NCBI GenBank assembly: GCA_022835595.1
Contig: BQUP01000009.1
Span: forward strand, 558,001 to 622,000
From: Cystobasidium ongulense
Taxonomy: Eukaryota > Basidiomycota > Cystobasidiomycetes > Cystobasidiales > Cystobasidiaceae
Direction: 5' to 3'
Length of the DNA: 64,000 bases
The notes under the pieces were generated by a model, which saw only the letters and a program-made list of their open reading frames with translations, did no database searches and had not been told where the DNA came from. The position numbers and the translations under genes were made by a program. The stretch's first letter is position 1. Each line of letters begins with the position of its first letter. Shown here piece by piece: positions 46,336 to 57,512 of the stretch.

Positions 46336-49300
46336 CTATTGCACGTCCACAGAAGGGTATGTAACTTCATTAGAGGTGATACTATCATGCTTGAAATCCT
46401 CCGTATCAGATCCCTCACCTACAATCTCGATAAAAGTAGCTATATCATCTTGATACATCTCTGAAGAAGGCAGATTATCCTGGAATTCTTGAGCACGAGC
46501 GGGCTGGCCTTCCTCCTGAGGCATGGGAAGGGGAAGAATCATCACAGAGGGTACAAACAGATTTCCTTGTCTGAGCGGTACAAGCTCTACTGGATGTTCA
46601 AGGCGAGCTCCAGACATTGCTGAAATCGTATATGACCCATTAATTCTCCCGACTACGGCCCAATCATTTTGATTGAATTTAATCTCGTACAGCATCTCTT
46701 GACCTCTTTCACGATCATTTGATGTGTTCTCTTCCTTGGAAAGATCATGGAACAGCGTACTGAAGAAATGCCGATCGGCGAGACTACCCCAGTCGAAAGT
46801 CGAATCTATATGCAGTGTGCAGGGAATATGCTCGCCAATCCGGATCGGTAAGTGGGTGAATGATGGTATGCCTAACGAGACGCGAGTGAAGATCGCTGTT
46901 GTAGGCACTTCGAAAGGTATTGTTACTGAGTACCATGGCTCATTCCTTAATAAGCTCGTAGGAACGGGAGTCTGAAAGGTAAAGTGTAATGAACGGGTCA
47001 GAGACTTGTTCCTGGTTAATTTTGGCGCTGATCTGCTTTGAACTCACTTGATATGCTTCTCCAATAGCTGAACATATCCGATCCCACTCGTCATCTGTAG
47101 TCCAGTAGCTACGCAAGCTATCTTTATATTTGCTTATCCTTGCAGGTTCTTCATGGGTTGAGAGCCTCACATCCCCAAGACCGGGAAGATCGAGGATATG
47201 TAGCTTATTGAAGTGGTTGACGAGAAAATTATCTGCAAGCAGTAGAGAAGAGATCGCTTCTACTAGCCGGCGAGATGGATTTGTCTTGTGTTTTTTGAGT
47301 GCTGATATTAAATGAGGGTTCAAGATAGCAATGAGATCGGCCTCTACCGTTCGATACAGGAACTTTATGCTCATTTTCATGTGATCGCCTTCCAATTCGG
47401 TTGACAATACCCCGTCTTGTCTTTCGAGGCGAAATGGAAATGAACCAGATTGATCACTTTTGATGATCACAGACCTGTTGCGCTTCTTGCAGGCAGGTAT
47501 AATCTTAAATTGCGCCGTACCTTCCAGCAACGCGTCTTTTACGCGAAGAGGTAGACGCTGCTGTGTTGAGACTGTAAACTTGGACAAAAGGCTGACGGAA
47601 TTTCAAGGTTAGGGACAATTGACTGCAGGGAAACAAGTGCACTAACAAGTCTTTCCGCCTATAGTCATGCACAGTGACATCCAAAGGGAGCGCGGTTCTC
47701 AACTTAATGCATGTTTTTAACAGCCTTCTCTTCTCCGATCCTTCCGTCGTGTGGTATTCCATAGTGACAGGTATCTGGGAAGTGATCCAGAAATCAGCGT
47801 AGGGACTTGTGCATATGCCAAAGTCTTCACTCACAAAGATATGTTGAGCTCCTGACAATGCATAATATGCTATTGATACTTGAATGTCTTCCTTGCCGCT
47901 GATGGAAGATAGGCTTACGGATCGCTTATCCGGATCGGCATCCACCATAGTCTGGCCATGAACAAGCTGTACTGTCTCATACAACAGCTGTATCTTGTCT
48001 GACGAGCCAGGAAAGTGAAGTGTTGCTTTGCTCAGAGTACCACGTCCTGAGTGTACGGTAAGGACAAATTGTCGAGGTTTGTCAAGAGACGCTGAGAAGA
48101 TGCTCGTTTTTAGTCATCGCCTTCCGCTGCCTGTGATAAACATGGTCTCTGCTTACTTTCAAGAACTTCATGCGCAGTAATATCGACGGCAAAAGGATCT
48201 TGCGGGAAGTTCACTATGGGCTGCTTGGTACTCGCGAGAGCGATGCGCGAGTGTGTTTGAGCGTGAAACGAATGCATGGCATCTCGATGCGCATTTTGAA
48301 AGACTATTCGAGAGGCTCGTATCTGTGATGTCTCCAATGCGTATACACCAACTAGAGAGACCTATCGGTGGATGGGAGTAAGTCCGTTAGTTGTGATTCA
48401 TGATTGAAAGCGACGTTCACTTACCATCGCAGACACAATAACTTCATTCGTGCCTGGACGGAGTCGTACGGGCCCGGATTTGAGCCACAGTGGCTCTTCG
48501 GCCATGCTAAGAAGCTTCAGCCGAACCTCGTCTACATCGATTACCTGCGTTAAGAAGTTCCGGAATTCAGTTCCATATCCGCTGCTGTGCAGATAGATAG
48601 GCTCCCACGCACGCATGGGAGATGGCTCGTTATCGCAACCTGTATGCTCAAGCCGTCTTCTTGCTCGAGATGACGACCACAAGAAGATGCGAGCGTGACG
48701 GTGAACGCAGGTACGTCGACGACTGCGAAGTCTAAAGTAGATGTTAGTCTGGATTTAAGCACACGTTCATACAGTAACAGACCTTTCTCAAGTTGTTCAC
48801 TGAGCCTTCGAGCTTCCACCAACAAGGAGGTAGCCAGTTCAGAGCCGTCGGTCTGCCTCGTCTGGAGCGTCCATCTTAGCGAGCCAGTCGATAGCCCGTT
48901 TCGAATCAACGCTAATACTGATAGCAGCTTTTCAGTCTGACCGTTTGCGTCTGTTGCTCCTTCTCTCAAGACAAGTGTCTGTCGAAGAAGCTGCGCCTCT
49001 ACTGCTGTCCATTGAGTTCGGTTGAAATCCTTGATGAGAGAAGCGTAGATGTCTAAGGCACGTTTAGTATGTGACCGCGCTCTATTCAAAACAAAGTACA
49101 GCGTGAGCAGTTTCTCCCGCGCACACGCATGCTCGCTGTACATACTGTTCCAAAGCTGCAAGAGTGCCTTTGACCTTGTTTGCACTACGCGTGCGCAAAC
49201 TGCCGCTCCAAGCTTCGTGCACACGGTCCAGCATAGAGCGATAGAGAGCATCGAAGGCCGCCTCGTCCTTGAAACTGTTTTCAAGGTCCGGGTTGCTGCT

Positions 49301-50868
49301 CTGAAACTGGCTCGGCGTGTCGAGGGCGTCTTCGCCATTACTATGAACTCCTTCGTCCAACTCATCGACTGGCAGAGACTGTGAGCTCATGAGGAAAGGG
49401 TGCGTACGAGGAAGATAACCGAATACCATTCCAAGTTTCTCGACTTGACGAGTCGCGAGCTCTGTTAGCTCCGCTAATATAGGCAGGAAATCGGGTATAG
49501 CTGCGGCATTCATCTTGAGAGTGTTCAAGAGTTGATTGCATCTATCGACTACTTGCAAACTTGCTGTGAAGATCCAGGACTCGATGAAGTATTTCTTGAG
49601 CACGCCCTGGTTACGAAGATAGACTTGTCAGCTTTTGCAGTTTGCTCTCGGTAAACGATGGACGCACTTGATGGCTACGAAGCAATTTAGCCATGTTATA
49701 TATGAAGACTTTGGCCCTTTTGGCCAAATCAACCACCCTTCCTAAACCAGAAACGAGTGAAGCTTGTCTGGAAAAGAGGTATATCCGGAAATCGAATACT
49801 GAAATGTCGTTCTGAACAATGAGATCGCGGTATGGCTTGTCTTGACTGGACAGGATTGATAAGCTATCATCCTTATCGAAATTGCCACCTATGCGAGAGA
49901 ACCAGGGTAGAGTCTGATCTTTCGCGCCGAGGTAGTATGACGCTTCCAATTCATCATATTGTATCAAAGCGTCCTCAAGCAGGTTCATGGCTTCAAATGA
50001 ATGGGCCAGCCCTTCCTATAATCAGACATTCGAGCAGTGATCAGCATCTAAACATGTGTCAGATTCGAGCGTGTCGAACATACCTTTTGGATGAAAAAAG
50101 TACAGAAATTCCAGCCTGGCATCTGGCGCTGCGAGTCAACTTTCCGAACGTCCTCCTCGTAGGTAGTAAAGGTGCCATCAAACGACAGTATAATGCTCTC
50201 TTTTGTCTTGAGAAGAAAATCCTTCCAGATAGTAGCATAGTCTGTTACTGTATCATCCGCTTGAGAACCCGGTACCGGTAGTTGCAGAACCCTACATTGT
50301 ATGAAACGAGACATCAACGCTCTGTAGACTGTAAGCAACGAAACGATGTCTGAACTGACCTGCCTCTTTTCCCAATATTAAAGTCGGCTCTGATTTTATC
50401 AAAGACTGATCCTTTACGCTGATAGAACTTTGATGGTCCTGTCTTTTGTGACGTGACATGGATTATAAGCCATTCTTGCAACTTCTTTTTTTGGACAGCA
50501 TTCAGCCATTCTCTAATTTGAGGTCGCAGAGTGACCCTGTAATTCTCGTTATCATCGCTTGCTACGAACAAGAGATGGAGGTACGGTCTTTCTAGCAGAT
50601 TGATAGGTATCTGCTGCGGAGGTGCATCTTTCGTGGTCTCTCGAAACGAGCGAAAGTCGAGGTTGAGCGATTCGATTGTTCGCGTTGTGGAACGAGAAGA
50701 GCTCTTCCATTGCAGGTCGGTCAAGGGAAGATGCGAGGAGAACTCGTTGGTGATGGGTGTTTGAATGGAAGTGTTTCCTGGCAGGAACTCGAGAGATACA
50801 ATGACACGTCGAGCGGGGCTTCCCCGACCAGGAGTGGCTCGAGGATCAGAGCTTGCCTCGGATGCCAT
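46336..50868 (-). CDS. TRAPP II tethering complex subunit TRAPPC10/Trs130
   Basis: Golgi vesicle-tethering subunit of TRAPP II, which activates Ypt31/Rab11. Eleven exons (50868-50360, 50321-50084, 50015-49668, 49606-49146, 49081-48783, 48731-48640, 48544-48425, 48361-48157, 48091-47647, 47591-47048, 46971-46336) give 1298 residues, with all phases matching. Family landmarks are YLHLLFVASDDNENYRVTLR, LQEWLIIHVTSQ, MPGWNFCTFFIQK, EDALIQYDELEASY, VFDFRIYLFSRQASL, VRLRPGTNEVIV and FNQNDWAVVGRINGSYTIS near the end. The junction at 48640/48544 is the least certain: it uses a 95-nt intron and leaves a short deletion relative to human TRAPPC10. The start is the first ATG of the long first exon. Confidence 0.92.
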
Positions 50869-51320
50869 GCTCAGACTGTCACGAGCTCTTGACTGGCTTC
50901 CTGATGTGCTTTGTCTATCGCGGTCATGCGCGTCGTTCAGAAGTGGCTTCTCTGCAGTGGCACCGTGGGATTGACGGGCCGGGGCTGGCTACTCTTGCTG
51001 AGCCGGTCGGCGGTGGTCATCGTGAGGCTGATCCAGACATCTTGGAAGGCCTGCTCGCCCTGCTGCTGTCGTGTATTGTCCTCCAGACAAGGTGGGCTCT
51101 TGACCAGCATGATCGGATGGCTCTCTTCCAGCTGCAAAGGCAGAGCTGGCCCAGCGACGCTTCGGCTGCCTCCAAGACCACCCCATCTCACCCTGCAAGG
51201 TCCTCGAAGATGTCCCAGTCGAATAGGAAGCCTCTTTCCTTGCCCGAATCGCAGCTCCACTTTTTGCGAACTCGCAGGCGCAAGTTGTGATGCTGCCTCT
51301 TCTCTGCACGAACAACCCAA
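50869..51320. promoter_or_regulatory. Divergent promoter of TRAPPC10 and CWF19L1
   Basis: A 452-bp interval between start codons pointing away from each other. Long frames cross it on both strands (e.g. 50989-51834 minus), but they overlap the flanking genes and lack any domain. They look like GC-rich chance frames. Confidence 0.5.
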
Positions 51321-54013
51321 ATGGCAGCTGCAGCACCAAAGGACAAGGTGTGAGTATGGCAGCGTACGCTGGGAGCGTGCACTGCTGACCTTGCTTGCCT
51401 GTCCTGCTATCCAGCCTGGTCTTCGGGTCAAACGCCAGCGGCGCGCCAGGCTCTGTCAAAGCTCTCCTCACCAAGATTACTGGCATCAACAGCAAACATG
51501 GGCCTTTCAGCTGTGTCATCTGCCTCGGCGACATGTTCCCAGCAGACGAAGACGATACGGATGAAGATGTCGCTGCTCTGCTAGACGGAAGCTTGGCCGT
51601 GCCGTGCTCTACATATTGCATGCTGGGCAGCAGAGCCTTGCCAAAGCGAATAGCCGCAAAGACAGAAGCAAGCCATGGCGAAATATGCGAGAACCTGTTC
51701 TTCTTGGGTAGGTCTCTCCCCATGTGTCGTGCTGTTGCTATGCAGGAACCTTCCTCCATGCCCTTCCAAGCTGCATGGCCTATGATACTTCCAAGGATGA
51801 CTGCGGCGAATGCTACTTCGGTAGCATTCGTCAAAGTTCTTTACACTTGATATGAGAGCTTCCATGCCCTTCAGAAAGGCAGGGCGGCTTCAGGTGGAAT
51901 GCCATGTCCGCGCCGAGCAGACTTCTGGATGGCAGCTACAAAGCAGCAACCGTTGTTGCCTGGACCGACACCGCAGGAAACCTTTAGACGCTTGCTCACT
52001 GCTTACAAAATAATCTTGATCTAATATGAGGCCATGCACTTTACATCTCTCCTTCTTCCTCTGTCACGAGACAAGCTTTCTCATCACCCTTATACTGAAC
52101 CGATTTCTGCCTTCTCACCGTTCAGGCAAGCAAACCGTCCTTACACTTTCATCAGGCCTCAAAATAGCTGCTTTCGGTGGAGCATTTGATCTAGACTCTT
52201 TCACCTCATCTTCAGTGCTTTCCACATCACCAACCTTCACCTCCGCCTCACTTGAAGCCTTCGTCTCCAACCCATCCCTTCTGAATACCGACATACTCCT
52301 CACACATACCTGGCCGAGTCAAGTTACTCGCTTCTCAGAGAAGCCAATTCCGCAAACTGTTGCGAATGGCAGTGAAAAGGATGAATCTAGCAACTCGGCA
52401 ACTTGGGGCATTCCCGCAATGCACAAGATATTCGCGAAAGCGAAACCGAAATACGCATTTGTAGGCGACAAGAACGTCTTTTGGGAACGAGAGCCTTTTG
52501 TATACCCTGCCACACATACATACGCCGAAGATGCGCCATCGAGCCAGAGCGCCACCCGCTTCATCTCGCTGGGCCAGTTCAACAATCCATCAAAGCAAAG
52601 GCAGTTCTATGCTTTCAGTGTGGCACCTTCATCTTCAACCACAACAGTCGATCTTCCAGCGAACGTTACTCCATGTCCGTTCCAGCTACAACAAGGAGGA
52701 CCTTCAGGATCAAAAGGACCAAACAAGCGTTCATTACCGGAGGACGACTTTGACGATGGCGGCGGCAATAGCTACATATTCGCTGGGACCGATAGATCTT
52801 CTTCGGATAGTAGGAAAAGGCGGAATGGCGAGCCCCCTCAAGGCTATAAATGCAAAATTTGTAACGTGCCTGGTCATTTCGTCCAAGACTGCCCGGAGAA
52901 GGTTGATCAACCCGGAGCACCGAAGAAGGGTGCGAATGGCGCTCCTCCGCCAGAAACTTATGTTTGCCGACTATGTGTGAGTGCGACCTTGGTCTTGTAT
53001 ATCCTACTTAGAATCCAAAGTGTATGCTGACATGCAGGTGCCTTCCAGAACGTTTCTGGGCATTGGATTCAGGATTGTCCGCTTTCAGGGCAACAGGGCG
53101 CGGAGAGCAAATCGCGAGCAGGGGGGCCTCCGAAGGAGATTGCTCGTAAGTCTTACTCCACATCATCACTATGTTCAGCTGCTGACGGGATCACTTTACA
53201 TAGCGGATGAATGTTGGTTCTGTTTGTCGAATCCCAAAGTCACAAAACATCTCATAGCGTCAATTGGCGCCGAAACATATCTCACATTACCAAAGGGGCA
53301 ACTCCTCGATACATCGGACCCACAGAGTCTTGTGCCAGGTGGAGGTCACGTCCTCATCATCCCTGTAAGTTCTTCTTCATCACAAGCCGCTCGTGGCTGG
53401 TGAACTCATACTGACTAGGCCATCTCAACAGATCGCTCACTACCCAACGCTCTCATCTGTGCCTGAAGAAATGGCTGGGCCTCTACATGCTGAGATAGAT
53501 GCATACAAGCGAGCGCTCCGCACCTGCTACGAGGAATATGGTGCGAAGATGATTTCTTGGGAGATTAGCCGGACGGCAGGTGCCAAAAGTGCTCATGCAC
53601 ACATACAGGTGCGTGCTTGTCTATATTTTTGGGCTTAGAATATTTTGCTCACGTTGCAGCAAATATCGCAGGTTTGTCCTTTACCCCCAGCTGCCGCCGA
53701 GCGTGCGCAGCAAGCTTTCGAAGAGGAAGGTGCAAAAGCCAACTACGACTTTACAACCGATCCAAGTCAGGTCTCTCGTGCGCTTCAAAGTGGCAACTAC
53801 TTCCGTCTGGACCTACCGGACGGTACAAAGATGGTGCATGTCATTCGGCCTGGCGATAGATTCAATCTACAATTCGGGCGCACTACGATAGCACAGCTAC
53901 TTGACCGACCTGCACGAGCCGATTGGAAAACCTGTGCAAAGGCCGATGAAGAAGAAGGGGAAGACAAGAAGCTCTTTGTGAAAGCGTTTAGCAAGTACGA
54001 TCCCAGTGGATAG
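51321..54013 (+). CDS. CWF19L1/Drn1-like lariat-debranching cofactor
   Basis: Spliceosome-associated homologue of the debranching enzyme Dbr1. Exons 51321-51349, 51415-51707, 52126-52976, 53049-53145, 53204-53364, 53432-53608 and 53660-54013 give 653 residues, with all phases matching. The N-terminal metallophosphatase-like domain includes VLVFGSNASG, VICLGDMFP, IAAFGGAFD and DILLTHTWPS. Two CCHC zinc knuckles follow: CKICNVPGHFVQDC and CRLCNVSGHWIQDC, the second formed across an intron. The CwfJ C-terminal domains are DECWFCLSNPKVTKHLI, a HIT-like AGAKSAHAHIQ, and FNLQFGRTTIAQLL with RADWKTC. The second intron (51708-52125) is unusually long at 418 nt. The intron before the second knuckle has two possible CAG acceptors. 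Confidence 0.94.
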
Positions 54014-54200
54014 TCTTCTTGTACTTTGCAATCATAGATGCGCAGAGGACGAGGCGCAGAGTATTGCAAAGCAAAACAAACTTGCAGTGAATTAGACTGC
54101 AAGGGAAAGCGAAAAGAGAGCCTACTGATACATCGACATTTGCACTGATACTTTTAACATTGATGCAAGCTTCTTTGTAACCCCGCTTGAGTGTTTGTCT

Positions 54201-57200
54201 CTAATCACTGAAATGCTCCACTTCTCCCGTCTCACCTCCTGGTAGGACAGGCGACGTCTCCTTTTTCATCTTCTTTTGCTTTTCAGTCAATTCTCGCTCG
54301 TCATCAGAGTCGATTTCGCCTTTGGCCTTGGCCCGCTTCCTCTTGCGCTGCTCCCAAGCGTAGAAATCGTCTCTCTCCCACCACTCTATATCCGACAATC
54401 ATCGTGTCAGCTCTTGTTTCAATTATAATCGGTCAGCAAATTTACCTTCAGGCTGGTCATTCATTTCCTCTAGGTCATCATCGGAATAGACCTCTTCACC
54501 CTTCTTCTTCTTCTTAACAGGAGCTGTACGACAGAAATGGTGAAGGCGCGTTAGTAATGAAGCATTCTGTTAACCGCTAGTAACCCTTTCAGCCTTACCT
54601 GGCGGAAGCGGCTTCTTTTTCGGCGGTGGTACACCTCTAAAGGAGAGTAAAGTAGGCACGGCTGTTCGTTTACTCAAGCCTTGAGGTCGAATGCCCTGTC
54701 CTCCGCCCTTAGCGACAACCATATCATGGAAACCTGGATTTGATCGCATTTTTCAGCAACTTAGCGAAGTAGAGGAAGTAGACCATCTGGTGACTTACGT
54801 TTTCCAGTACTCAGAATTATAGGCTTCGTGTCAGCGAGTCCACTTTTCGCCTTGAATAGACGAGCTGGCGTAGTGACTGCGCTTGTCTTCGTCTCCTTTA
54901 CTGCCTGCACCACTGGCAAGACGATATTCCCGTCTTTGCTTTGCAAAACATTCTTAGGAGGATCAGTCTTGATGATGATCTCCTCATTCTTCTTGGCAGG
55001 TTTTCCTTCATTGTCTTCTTCTTCGCTGGATTGCTGACTCTGTACGATCTTCGTTTTCTGCGCTTCAGTCTCCTCTTCGCTTTCATCCTCTTCACTGTCT
55101 GCAATCCGAGCAGTCGCTGCGTTTCTCTTTGACGAGGTCTGTGCATTCGCAGCAGCCTTCGAAGAGCCCTCTTCTGATTTACTAACAGCTGTAGTAGACG
55201 TATGATCTGCCTCCGCTCTTTTGCTAACTGTCGCCCCTGCGTTCCCTTTGGAAGGTGGAGGTCTGGTCTTCTTAGCGTTGTTCTCAATAACGACGGCGAA
55301 TGGTGGAGAGTTTGAGCGTTTCGAGCGGCTTATTGAAGCGGTTTGAGATTCGCTGCGACTTCTCTGTTTCTCCTCCTCTATCTTAAGGCTGGCTGACTTT
55401 TCCCTACTTGCCGCAGTTGTTTTTATTTTGAGTGCGGGAACCGCGCTTTCGGATTCTTGCGGGGTATCGTCTTCTTCGCTATCTTCCACGCGCGCCACAC
55501 TCTTCTTCGCATTCTTGCCATATGTTTTGGAAGGTTTCGCACGTGCACTGATAGGTGCGTCGCTCGAAGGTGGCAAGGGCTCGGTGATGGCTTCGGACGC
55601 TTCACTCAAGGCATTGCTTCGAGATACCTCCTTGGGATTCCCTACTGCAGGCTCGTGTGATTTGCTCCATGACGTGGTGACTTCATCATCTACCATATCC
55701 TCATCATCTAGAAATTCTTTTGACCGAGGTTCTGGGCCTTTATCAGAACGCGATTTGCTTTCTTTGCCTTTGGTCTGTTTGCTTTTTTTCGACGTTTTGC
55801 GAACTGTGCCAACCTGGACTGGTTCATCACTCTCTGATTTATCGTTGTTGCTTCTGGATGCTCTGGATTTGCCTTTCCTCGAGTTCGGGTAGACGGCTGA
55901 TGGCTGACCCTTAGCTGTTTTTGTACGACTTACTTTCTTCGATGTAGGTTCTTCAGAAGCAGCTTTGCTTGGTCTGCGAGTCTCCTTCCTCTTTTTACCT
56001 TTTTTACCCCACTTGTCTGTGGCTGCTCCTTTGCCGTCGTAATCCGAATCTTCTTCCGACTCCTTCGCCATTATCATGTCCGCTTCTTGTCTTGCACGCA
56101 GTATTTCTCTCTCTTTATCGACAGAACCATCCGACAAGTCCGAGTCCGAAACATCTTTCCCTTTGCCTTTTGAGACATTCTTCGAGGCAGACGTTTTGGA
56201 TTTGACAGGCTTCTGGATGGGTTCATCATCGTCGCCGTCACTATCGATGTCGATTTCAATGACTCGCGCAGGGTTCACTCGAGTTTCCTCGGCTAGGCTG
56301 GCACTCTTCGACCCGCCTTGCACAGTAGTGTGAGAACTGTGACTGCCTTTGGCCTTCAACCTGAGTTCGTCATCGTCCTCCGTCTCCTCGTCATCGGGCA
56401 ATTGGGAAGTGCTTGCCTTGCCTACTTTGCTGGCAGACTTCTTTGAATGGGATCGCGGTGGACTTTGTCCTCTTACAGCTTCTCTGACCTCTTTGCTAGC
56501 AAGCACAAGCGGCTTCGCCTTGGGTCTGTGCCTGCTTTTTACGCCCTCGGCTGCACTTTCCGTGCGTAGGCCTTGTAAGAATGCTTTCCCGAGCATGCCT
56601 GGTCTATCGACGGGAGACACTGTTTTCTCTGATACCGTGTCTTCGCGTTCAGATGGGACAACCTCGGTGGTAGCAACACTAGTAATCGCTTGCGAAGTAC
56701 GCAGATCAGAGTCACGTGCCTGGGGAGTTTTGTTGACGACGAAAGAATTGGGCTGTACTGCGAGGTGACGGGGATCAATAGTCATGGGAACGGACTCATA
56801 ATCCACATGAGACGCTTTGAAAGCTGCAGAATGCAGTGTAGGCCGCCAAAAGTCAGCTTTCTTCAATCTCGATCACCCTCTGTTTAGAGCGTGTAAACAC
56901 ACCTTGTCGAGTGCCAGAACTTGCTTCCAGGTGAGCGTAGGCGTTGTCATTGTGCGCTGCTGGTCCAAATAAGGACGCAGTAGCATCTGAGCGCTCTCCT
57001 TCGTCCAGATCCATTTCGAGAGCGGGTCCAGTCGAGGCTTCGTCTGAAGAGTCTGGCACGACATCTTGCTCTCCTGCAGAGACCTTTTGAGCTATGTGGG
57101 TCTCCGAGACGTCGTCTTCGTCACTGAAGAGGTAGCTGTCTACATGTACGAAGGGCTGTGGGTTTCCAGTTGTCGATGCCATGTCTTTTGAGAGAAGTGC

Positions 57201-57224
57201 GATCTCAGCTGAGGTCGTGCTCAT
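54201..57224 (-). CDS. Large Lys/Ser-rich nuclear-type protein, family not recognised
   Basis: Exons 57224-56903, 56823-54799, 54733-54599, 54523-54446 and 54385-54201 give 914 residues, with phases matching. Most of the protein is disordered, with acidic/Ser patches, many basic SKK/KRK clusters and SDSEEDE casein-kinase-like sites. The ordered-looking C-terminal part is FHDMVVAKGGGQGIRPQGLS, KRTAVPTLLSFRGVPPPKKK, EEVYSDDDLEEMNDQPE and then EWWERDDFYAWEQRKRKR. RPQGLSKRTAVPTLL loosely recalls the GLSRxxxVxxLH motif of RAD51-interacting proteins. That is only a resemblance. Nuclear location is inferred from the basic clusters. An overlapping upstream frame ends at its start codon. Confidence 0.75.
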
Positions 57225-57433
57225 GGCGAGGTCGGCGGTAGACAGGGTTGCGTGGAGGAAGTCGCTCTCATGGCTGGGTGCGAGAAGTACCAGTACTTAG
57301 CCAACTCGGCTCGTCTGTCCTTCAAAGCACTCACTCCATTCAATAGCAGTCTCGTCGGTGGCGCAGTTGGTCGCTGTTCAAAAGACGCGTCGAGAAAGTG
57401 GCAAGAAAAGTAGGCTTGGAGAAGATTCTGCAC
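57221..57433 (-). other. Possible upstream ORF or 5' exon overlapping the next start codon (ATGA)
   Basis: A 70-codon open frame (SFEQRPTAPPTRLLLNGVSA, then ALKDRRAELAKYWYF) ends with a TGA that overlaps the ATG of the 914-residue gene as ATGA. It has no ATG of its own within the frame. A TTGCGCAG acceptor precedes it, so it may be the last exon of a short upstream reading frame. Confidence 0.35.
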
Positions 57434-57512
57434 TGCGCAAGAAGCATGCCTATGTTTGAAGATAGATAACAGCTAACATGTATACTGTATGAGCTGCGCA
57501 AGATGGCGACAC

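Noticed and set aside
50989-51834. 281-codon minus-strand frame over the TRAPPC10/CWF19L1 divergent promoter
   Set aside because: It runs antisense to a well-supported CWF19L1 exon and has no recognisable domain.
55428-56768. Long plus-strand Leu/Ser/Phe-rich frames opposite the 914-residue gene
   Set aside because: They mirror the Lys/Glu/Ser codons of the real gene on the other strand. The hydrophobic look is an artefact.
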